A stretch of DNA of 64,000 nucleotides from Galdieria partita (Eukaryota > Rhodophyta > Bangiophyceae > Galdieriales > Galdieriaceae): contig BQMJ01000014.1 in assembly GCA_025991245.1 (NCBI GenBank), positions 1 to 64,000 on the forward strand, given 5' to 3'. The position numbers and the translations under genes were made by a program. Below are positions 57,276 through 64,000 of the stretch, one piece after another. The notes under the pieces are model-generated. The model had not been told where the DNA came from, did not search any database, and was given only the letters and a program-made list of their open reading frames with translations. Numbering within the stretch: the first letter of the stretch is position 1; every line of letters starts with the position of its first letter.

Positions 57276-58395
57276 ATGTATAATCCATTCGAAAAGGAAG
57301 CGTATGCTTCACAAAACACTTTGAAAAGAAAGAGGCTTCAAAGTAACAAGGGAGAGGAAGATCGTCCTATTGAAAGAGCTGAAGCTTCTACTAGTGCCAC
57401 TTTTCACTTCCAGAATCTATTTCGGGTTCGAGTACCAGACGATAGTGTCCTTTGTCTCGTTGAGTTTTTAGGTCGTTGTGTGACCAACCCCCACACGGAA
57501 GTGGAGTTTAAACTAGGTTTAGTACTTGAAAAGGCAGAGAATCGACGAGTTTATCTTCCCATTGCTGCAGAGACACCTTTAAGCCCAGAGTTCAATAATA
57601 AGGTTCGTTTCCAGTCCAAGGTAGATTTGGTAAGTTGAAAAGTTAGACAAAGCTGGCTGAATAAATGTGGCACGCTTAGCCCACGTTTAAGCTTCTCAAT
57701 AATGCGCTGAACAACAGAGTGGAGAACTCTGCAAAGTTGGATCTGGACGAGCAACGTATTGTGTATCGACGTATTCAGGAAGTTGATAGAAGATATCGTG
57801 AGAACATACGTCAAACTAGTAAATTTATCAAGGAAGCTGATGGAAGTATGAAGGAAGAGCAGGTTCGGTGAGTCCTCGATTGCATTCATTGGAAGTATTT
57901 GATTTGATAATGATGGTCTATTTAGTTGCATATCGAAGCGTCGAATAGACGACCTGAATTTCCTTTCACCTCGTACAGCATATGACTTTCGCTGTAGTTG
58001 TTCTATCGAAGAGCCTTGCTCTCCTCCTGTGAATGTGAAACCCATTTCACAACGCAAAAAGAATAGACTTTCATATCGTTGCAAGCTTGTTCAAGTAGAT
58101 ATTACTACGGTAACTTGAATGCAACATATTCAAGTTTGTTGTCTTGTGTCATGAAAATATTTAGGTGTTTTCATATGAAGACGGTCAGATAGATCTGTCT
58201 GACACGGTAAATGACCCTTCCTCGCTCTCCTATGAGGTTGAACTAGAGGTTACACCAGAAGCTTGTCTTTATGACGCTTGTGAGAAGATGCGACTTGGAC
58301 AACCACACCATGTTTTAGACATTGCACAGTGTGAGGAAGTAGTTTATTATGTTCTGGTCAAGATTGAGTTCAGTTTTGCTAGGTTTACTGGATAA
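57276..58395 (+). CDS. Cet1-type mRNA capping RNA 5'-triphosphatase (tunnel/TTM fold)
   Basis: Deduced join(57276..57629, 57680..57867, 57926..58109, 58165..58395), 318 aa, introns 50, 58 and 55 nt. This metal-dependent enzyme removes the gamma phosphate of nascent mRNA before capping. Seen: the first metal-binding strand HTEVEFKLGLVLE near 72-84 (ExExK pattern), DLNFLSPRTAYDFRCSCSIEEP, a basic strand RKKNRLSYRCKLVQVDIT, and the second metal-binding strand SSLSYEVELEVTPEA. These are the paired glutamate strands and substrate strand of the Cet1/TTM tunnel. Plants and animals use the unrelated cysteine-phosphatase type, so this gene argues for a fungal/protist-type capping apparatus here. An alternative is another TTM phosphatase. 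Confidence 0.75.
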
Positions 58396-58990
58396 TATAC
58401 GATATCTCACGCGATTATTGTCCACAAGAGCAAACTTACTGACCGAAAGGCCTAAAGAAGGCTGGTATTCATCATAGTCTACAAACTCATACTTTGTAGT
58501 ACCCTAATTCAAGCTTTGGATCTATGAATATATTTTAAAAAGGTCTTTAGTGTTTTCCAAGTGGAATATGAACTCAGCTCCAGACAGTTGTACAGGAGAC
58601 ACAAGAACCCGCTCAGACCTGAAAAAAATGTCTGCCCGCAATTTCTTTCGAAAATGGCGGTCAAACACAATGGAAGCAGAAATTGCCAAGTGTCGGATGT
58701 ATTAAAGGCGGGACATCGTTGCGAATATCAAGACAAGATTTTTATTAAATTTGTTGCTTTTTTGGGAAGACTACCGTTTTGGTTTGGGTTGGTTCCCACT
58801 TTTCTTTATGGTTATAGACAAAGTTTAGAAACCAAGGGCTGTATCTAAGTGGGGAGAACTCTTGCAAGTACTTTGACAACTCTAGACACTACAGACGGAG
58901 GAGTAAAGGGGATATACATTTTTTATTGGTCACTTTTGCTCCTTGTCAATTGTCAGTTGATATCATATTAATATTTAAGAAAATACAGCT
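58396..58990 (+). other. Gap with a possible small membrane-protein frame
   Basis: This 595-bp gap separates the RNA triphosphatase from cyclin D. A plus-strand frame at 58654-58848 (64 aa from ATG) ends with a hydrophobic helix (FVAFLGRLPFWFGLVPTFLYG) that looks like a small mitochondrial membrane subunit. Another frame at 58567-58704 begins MNSAPDSCTGD and carries MSARNFFRKWRSN. The two overlap and I could not join them by a plausible intron. Treated as unproven. An inverted CCAAT (ATTGGTC) near 58,925 could belong to the cyclin promoter. Confidence 0.3.
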
Positions 58991-60295
58991 ATGTCTTCAG
59001 AAAGATTCTTGTCCATGCAAAGTTCAGTTTCCACGCCAGAAAGTTTGATCTGTTGTGAAGATCTGTATGTAGAAGATCAAAGGGAAGTTCAACGAACATA
59101 TTCTAGAGAAGTAGACCAAAGTAGCTTTTGCTCAACTCATTCTTCAAAGAAGAGAAGCTATCCATTCTGTATAGATGTACTACGTCATTCTAGGATACCA
59201 CAACCAACTCCAAAAGTCGCTACTACCAATTGTGATTTAGAAGAACGTATAAAGAAAATGAGGGCATCAGAAGACATAGTACAAGGTAACGTTACTCTCT
59301 CAAGTGGAAGAGAGAAAAAACTACAAAATTTTCTCGATTGCATATTGGAGCATGCTACTGACGAGACTGTATTGAAGGTGGACAGGTTATTTTCTTCTCC
59401 CCCTTTTCATTTTTCACAAGGTATTCAAACGGAGAAGGATATGGAAATATATTCAAATGATTATGACTATATTGAGAAGCTACAACAAGGTTCAATTAAT
59501 GCCTCAGCAAGAGAACAAATAGTTATGTGGCTATTAGACCTAAGAGAACCACTACGTCTGAACACTTCCACAGTTTACTTGGCTATTAGTTGCTTCGATC
59601 GTTTTCTGGCTAGACAAAGAATTTCAAAGTACTATCTTCGTGCAGTTGCAGCCTCATCTCTATGGATTGCCAGCAAATTTAATGAAATCGAACCATTGTC
59701 TGCCAAGGCACTTGAATGGTTGACTCAAGTTGATCACAGATCTTTGCAGACATGTGAACTGTTGCAGTTATCGGTTTTAGATTGGAGAGTCCATGACCTA
59801 ACTCCACATTCATATTTCATGTTTCTGAAGAATGTTGCAGAAGGACCATGGGATCATTCTAACCTTGGAAAAAGGCATGAACGTTTGTCATGTGAAGAAG
59901 TGCAGCAATGTAGTCTTTTGGTTGAGATTTTCTTGGACCTCTGTTCTATACATTATGAACAGTTACGCTTTTCGCGTTTGACTATAGTATTATCTTGTAT
60001 TCTTTGTGCTTGTTCTGTATTGGATTGTCACCTCAGTGAATGTAATGGGACAGAGGAACGTCTTCGTAAATTGGAACGACAATTGAACGTCAATACGGAT
60101 GACGTTCGGGAATGTATGAAGGAGACGATGGCTAATTTTCAGGGTAACTTTTATTTTCGTGAAAAGCAATTTTCGATATTTTCAAAGACGGAAGACCCAT
60201 CTTTGACACTAGACGGTTTTACTCCTCTCCATAGAGAAGACAATCACACACCAACATCTATCACTGACATATCTTTTTGTGTTGCGGGTCATTGA
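58991..60295 (+). CDS. D-type cyclin with LxCxE retinoblastoma-binding motif
   Basis: Single exon, 434 aa. The motif LICCE at residues 19-23 fits LxCxE, the N-terminal retinoblastoma-binding motif of plant and animal cyclin D. The cyclin box at about 150-290 reads SAREQIVMWLLDLREPLRL, TVYLAISCFDRFLARQRI, YYLRAVAASSLWIASKFNE, ALEWLTQVDHRSLQTCELL and VLDWRVHDLTPHSYFMFL, with the conserved MWLL and KxxE contacts to CDK. A second, more divergent box follows. It would link growth signals to G1/S entry with a CDK partner. Confidence 0.9.
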   Translation: MSSERFLSMQSSVSTPESLICCEDLYVEDQREVQRTYSREVDQSSFCSTHSSKKRSYPFCIDVLRHSRIPQPTPKVATTNCDLEERIKKMRASEDIVQGNVTLSSGREKKLQNFLDCILEHATDETVLKVDRLFSSPPFHFSQGIQTEKDMEIYSNDYDYIEKLQQGSINASAREQIVMWLLDLREPLRLNTSTVYLAISCFDRFLARQRISKYYLRAVAASSLWIASKFNEIEPLSAKALEWLTQVDHRSLQTCELLQLSVLDWRVHDLTPHSYFMFLKNVAEGPWDHSNLGKRHERLSCEEVQQCSLLVEIFLDLCSIHYEQLRFSRLTIVLSCILCACSVLDCHLSECNGTEERLRKLERQLNVNTDDVRECMKETMANFQGNFYFREKQFSIFSKTEDPSLTLDGFTPLHREDNHTPTSITDISFCVAGH

Positions 60296-60460
60296 GAGTT
60301 ATTACATGAAAAATTGCTTCTGAAAATTCACACATGATAGTTTTTTTACTCTCTTGTACTTATTAAAGATGAAAAGCCCTGTCGTATGTTTGTGTATCAC
60401 TAATAATAAATTATCGTCGATACAGTTGCTCTCATCGTATATTTTGGATTGTTGAATCTT

Positions 60461-62488
60461 ATGAAAAGTCACTTCTTGCTCTTTTGCAAAGCACCAAAAC
60501 CGGGTTATGCAAAGTCACGTTTAGCTCCCTTTCTTGGCGACTCTACAGCTGCAGAACTTTCTGCAGCATTGACAGAATATGTACTGGAGCAGTTGTTACA
60601 GCACTTTTACAATGTAAACGTTGAAATGCGTTTTGTTGTGTGTTACACCGGAGAGACAGATATTTCATATTGGCATAGTTGGTTCCTGCCATTTTTCACA
60701 CATTATTTTGGAAAGGCAACGATGGACGACAACGGCAACTTTTCTTTTAATAAAACGTTTCAGTTATCGTTTGCAGAGCAGTCAGACGGTTCCTTAGGTG
60801 TTAGGCTGTTGCGTGCATTTCAGAATAATTTTGAAACAGGAGCAGAAAAAGTGGTTGTTGTTGGAGTCGACACGCCAGATCTGGACGGCTTTCTAGTTGA
60901 AACTGCTTTCAAAGCGTTAGAAACTTTTGATATTGTTGTTGGTCCATCTTTAGACGGTGGTTATTATTTGCTTGGAATGCGTAGTTTTTGTGAGGAGGTT
61001 TTCAAGAACATTCCTTGGAGTACTTCTGAAGTTTTAAATGCGACTAGACATCAAGCACTGACTGCTGGCTACACGATGGACATTTTGCCAGCTCTGGAAG
61101 ATATTGATGAAGTTGAAAATCTTTTTATTTTAGAACGACTAGCAGCTACTAGTAACAAAGGGAAGAGATGGATGAAGTTTTTGGACAAGTGGCTTTTAGA
61201 GTACCTGCACCCGTGTCCAAGTTATTCTTATTATAATGAAAGTTTGAATCGTGATCATCAGGAAGAGACTTTGTTGACAGCTGTGACACCTCGATGGATT
61301 GGGGAGTCTAACCAAAGTCATTCAATAGAGAAAACAGCTAAAAATGGACAGTTGAATAATATTTGTGATAGAAAGGACAAGTTGGTATATGTATCTGTGG
61401 TTAAACCGCAGTTGGTTGGAAAACTACTTCGAGTACTTGGTAGAGTTCTTCCACTGGGAAAGGAATTATCACATGTTAAGAGAGTGAAAAGAAAGACTGA
61501 ACGGTCAAGTTTGGATCAGGATGGAAAACGTCATCGAAGTGAACCACACATCACTGTTTTACTTTGTTTGAAGGAAGATTTTGAAAATTTAGACTATTCT
61601 GTGTTGGATAGCTTGAATGAGTTTGGATTAGAGCCTTTTCTCATGTCCATTCCTTCGAGAGCTGCAATGACAAGGGAAGAATATGTCTCCTTGTGTTCCA
61701 TTTGGCCTGTATTGTATCAACCTCCACCACCACCTCGTCCATTGCCATCTAACGAAGAAATGCTTTCCATATTACGCCATATGAGTATTTGTTTTGATAT
61801 TGCTTGGTATCATCGGAAGAACAGCAACTATCTTGGAATATGTGCTATGATGGTTCGACCAAGTAAGAATGAAATAATTGCTGTCACTTGTGACACTTCG
61901 TGTCGAAACCACATGTCCGATAAATGGAAGGAAATGAAATGTGAAAGTTGCCAGCCCTTTACACACGCAGTTATGAACTGTATCGAATCCGCTTCATGGA
62001 AGGTTGGCTCGTACAAACGTCGACAAAGCTTGCAAAGTAAAGCTCTTTCTGATTGTTCTTCATATTGCGATGAGGCAGAAAGGTCACTGACAGGAGATAG
62101 TGATTCAAATTCCTTTGAAAGTGAGACAGATACAGAAACTACCGATAAATCTTCATTACCTGACGATGCTTATATGTGTACTGGAATGGATGTATATACG
62201 ACAAGAGAACCTTGTCTAATGTTGGTATACTTTATAATGGCTCTCTATCTTTCATTTACTATTATTTTGGATAGGTGTTGTATGGCACTTGTACATGCAA
62301 GAGTAAAACGAGTAATATTTGCGATTCCAAACAAATATTTTGGTGGTTTAGGAGGAGGTCCGAGCGGTACTCAATTGCATAAAGTAGCAGCATTGAATCA
62401 TCACTTTGATGTTCTCCATCTGGAAGGATTTGAAAAGATATGGAAACCAACTATTATAACGAATGATGCGAAGCGGTCTCTAAAATGA
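60461..62488 (+). CDS. Fusion of a DUF2064 glycosyltransferase-like domain and ADAT3 (Tad3) tRNA deaminase subunit
   Basis: Deduced join(60461..62220, 62275..62488), 657 aa. Residues 1-230: DUF2064/TIGR04282 domain with LFCKAPKPGYAKSRLAPFLG, VVVVGVDTPDLDGF and GPSLDGGYYLLGMR, a GT-A-like fold known mostly from bacteria. Residues about 300-657: ADAT3, the non-catalytic partner of ADAT2 that makes inosine 34 in tRNAs. VYVSVVKPQLVGKLLRVLG, FTHAVMNCIE (Val replaces the catalytic Glu, as in Tad3), YMCTGMDVYTTREPC and GGLGGG follow. The intron at 62221-62274 has no stop and is 54 nt, so the unspliced frame stays open. Splicing gives REPCLMCCMALVHARV, matching the zinc-site consensus, whereas read-through would split it. 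One uninterrupted exon links the two domains. Confidence 0.82.
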   Translation: MKSHFLLFCKAPKPGYAKSRLAPFLGDSTAAELSAALTEYVLEQLLQHFYNVNVEMRFVVCYTGETDISYWHSWFLPFFTHYFGKATMDDNGNFSFNKTFQLSFAEQSDGSLGVRLLRAFQNNFETGAEKVVVVGVDTPDLDGFLVETAFKALETFDIVVGPSLDGGYYLLGMRSFCEEVFKNIPWSTSEVLNATRHQALTAGYTMDILPALEDIDEVENLFILERLAATSNKGKRWMKFLDKWLLEYLHPCPSYSYYNESLNRDHQEETLLTAVTPRWIGESNQSHSIEKTAKNGQLNNICDRKDKLVYVSVVKPQLVGKLLRVLGRVLPLGKELSHVKRVKRKTERSSLDQDGKRHRSEPHITVLLCLKEDFENLDYSVLDSLNEFGLEPFLMSIPSRAAMTREEYVSLCSIWPVLYQPPPPPRPLPSNEEMLSILRHMSICFDIAWYHRKNSNYLGICAMMVRPSKNEIIAVTCDTSCRNHMSDKWKEMKCESCQPFTHAVMNCIESASWKVGSYKRRQSLQSKALSDCSSYCDEAERSLTGDSDSNSFESETDTETTDKSSLPDDAYMCTGMDVYTTREPCLMLVYFIMALYLSFTIILDRCCMALVHARVKRVIFAIPNKYFGGLGGGPSGTQLHKVAALNHHFDVLHLEGFEKIWKPTIITNDAKRSLK

Positions 62489-62607
62489 ATGATATATATA
62501 TATATGCCACTTGAAAGCCAAATTAATTTTCTGAAGCTGAGATTGATTTTGTTGTTGAACTGGATAAATGATATTTCAAATACGATAACAACGAAATGGC
62601 TCAACAA

Positions 62608-64000
62608 CTATATGTGGGATATGACTGATGACATTGGTTTGTATTCATGTCCTATATTAGGATATTGAAAATGCGGACCGAAATTACAAGTGATTTTGGC
62701 ATTTCTATATAATGCAATTGCAGGATACCATTTTGCTATTTCAATTTCTATATAAATAGTCAAGACTTTGATTTTGGCATTCATAATAACAATAATACCT
62801 TGAGAGCCTATCCTTCTCCCATTCTTGAAAAATTCCATACAGCCAACAACATGTGTTCCTTCGACTTGAGGTTGCTCTGGTTTCCATGTTTCTTGTTGAT
62901 GCCAATTAGGCCTTCTTGGGGAACTAAAGTACAAAAGCCATGCAATCCACTTTCTTTCAAAATTTTCCCACATTTCACCCATATTGTTCTTAGCAGAAGG
63001 TAAATGTAAGAAGCATCCGATAGTATCACCTTCTCCAAAGGCTTCACCGAATGGAATCAAACGTTGTTCATGAAATAGTTCGCCTGTTTTGTCTCGAATG
63101 CTATAGCCGTACTTATCATATCCTATTGGAGCTTCCATGTCTGCTTGAATTGTACACCAGCCTATACGGACATTTCCATCTCCAGGAAGAATAGTAACTT
63201 CAAAATACCAGTCGCCTTCTAATACACCATGTGTGGCACGAATAGAACGATAACCCTGACTGCAACATTAAATTTTTGCAAAGAATAGCTTTCAACTTAC
63301 CTTTTCACCTCGAACGGTTACTCCATCCTGTTCCAAATGTAACAAAGGTGCTTTTGCAATAGTCGTACAGCTTAAAGTTGTTTGTTCTGTCAAAGGCTTC
63401 TTATATACAGGAGGCAAAAGATCTATCACCTCTTCATACGTATAGTCTTCTTGAATGGGTGCCTCCTCCAGAGTAATTCGACCTCTCTTCTTCAGAATAA
63501 CCAAGTCACTGGCTTCTTGCGTACGTTCAGGACCTTCCACGAGGCTTTCTGCTAATTCTAACTCTACAGGTATAGCTGTTCACTTGTGCTGTATCCAAAT
63601 TAAAATATAAATTGATTTCTACCTTGACTATATTGAGTGCTTGTAGCTTGAGCTTTAGTCACTGGGATCTCTGAAAAGTTTCTCAACATATACATTTCAG
63701 CACCAGACGAAGAAGTAATAACCTTTCTCACGACCACTTCTTCATTCAACGCTTCTATGAACTGCTGCTTCCACGAATTGATAAACTTTCTATCAAAACG
63801 GAACTTATCCCATAATACTAGAGCTGGAGAAAGCAACTGTTGTCTATTGAAACTATGTTGCTTGTTATCCCCTCCGTATACAGAAGACAACAGTTGGAAC
63901 GATCGTACAATAACCTCGTGCCAAGTATCTTTTAGTTCCTGCGGAAGCTGCAACATACAGTCAGTATCAGAAGCGTTGTTTCTTAGTGACTCCTCTGCAC
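62608..64000 (-). CDS. Ash2-like SPRY protein of the COMPASS H3K4 methyltransferase complex (5' partial)
   Basis: Deduced complement(join(62608..63255, 63301..63575, 63623..>64000)); the frame is open to the right window edge, so the 5' part is missing. Introns 45 and 47 nt. The SPRY domain starts at the second exon (LLHLEQDGVTVRGEKGYRSI across the join) and continues RATHGVLEGDWYFEVTILPG, VRIGWCTIQADMEAPIGYDKYGYSIRD, FGEGDTIGCFLHL and YPAIALYRNAKITCNFGPHFQYP. The GYDKYGYS and FGP.FxYP elements are Ash2-specific. Ash2 with RbBP5 stimulates MLL/Set1 enzymes. The upstream part (RQQLLSPALVLWDKFRF..) may be the winged-helix region but I cannot match it firmly; a zinc or PHD-like module is expected beyond the edge. 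Confidence 0.85.

Noticed and set aside
62489-62505. AT dinucleotide run after the deaminase fusion gene
   Set aside because: A short microsatellite of no apparent function.
1-64000. tRNA, rRNA, snRNA genes or CRISPR arrays
   Set aside because: No paired A and B boxes, rRNA core or spliceosomal RNA motif was seen, and the only regular array is the telomere.

Overview
The window is the left end of a eukaryotic chromosome followed by a compact gene-dense arm. It opens on about 500 bases of C-strand telomere repeats. The main unit is the 10-mer AATAAACCCT, read as AGGGTTTATT on the G strand. From about 510 to 17,200 lies a gene-free, T-rich subtelomere made largely of decayed repeats. From 17,225 to the right edge there are about 28 protein-coding genes packed on both strands with gaps of tens to a few hundred bases. 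Most introns are 42-68 nt long with GT..AG ends.

The gene set is that of a photosynthetic eukaryote with mitochondria and a plastid. It includes a nuclear Ycf20-like plastid protein, SDHA, an F1 gamma subunit, COG3, a Tlg2/syntaxin-16 SNARE, WEE1, a cyclin D with a retinoblastoma-binding motif and a COMPASS Ash2 subunit. Short introns, tiny intergenic gaps, low GC and Ycf20 suggest a unicellular red alga of the Galdieria/Cyanidiophyceae type. This is inference; nothing here proves the species.

Layout. 17.2-23.2 kb: BRO1-domain protein, gamma-glutamylcyclotransferase-like protein, heat shock factor, syntaxin. 23.3-27.1 kb: proline-rich protein and COG3. 27.3-33.3 kb: a run of organelle genes (NDUFAF7, pyruvate dehydrogenase kinase, SDHA, an EngB GTPase). 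33.4-37.3 kb: a kinesin-14-like protein with a degenerate motor, a glycine-rich protein and a probable plastid protein. 37.5-41.2 kb: one 8-exon gene that joins a permuted NlpC/P60-like domain, two cyclic-nucleotide-binding domains, EF-hand and a complete mitochondrial carrier. 41.3-45.7 kb: Ycf20-like protein, a RING/pseudo-GTPase/CaaX protein, and a GRAM-VASt sterol-transfer protein. 46.0-49.6 kb: an allantoinase-like pseudoenzyme that abuts or overlaps ATP23, then a small coiled-coil gene. 49.8-54.8 kb: type I DnaJ, ATP synthase gamma, SUV3 helicase. 55.1-64.0 kb: WEE1, a small membrane protein, a Cet1-type RNA triphosphatase, cyclin D, a DUF2064-ADAT3 fusion and a partial Ash2.

Splice joins were deduced by hand from reading frame, GT/AG signals and family alignment from memory. 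They agree arithmetically (every joined CDS is a multiple of three) but have not been checked against transcripts. The most unusual items are the five-domain carrier fusion, the RING plus pseudo-GTPase protein, the nucleotide-site-less kinesin-14, the deaminase fusion, the allantoinase-like pseudoenzyme and the 10-nt telomere repeat.
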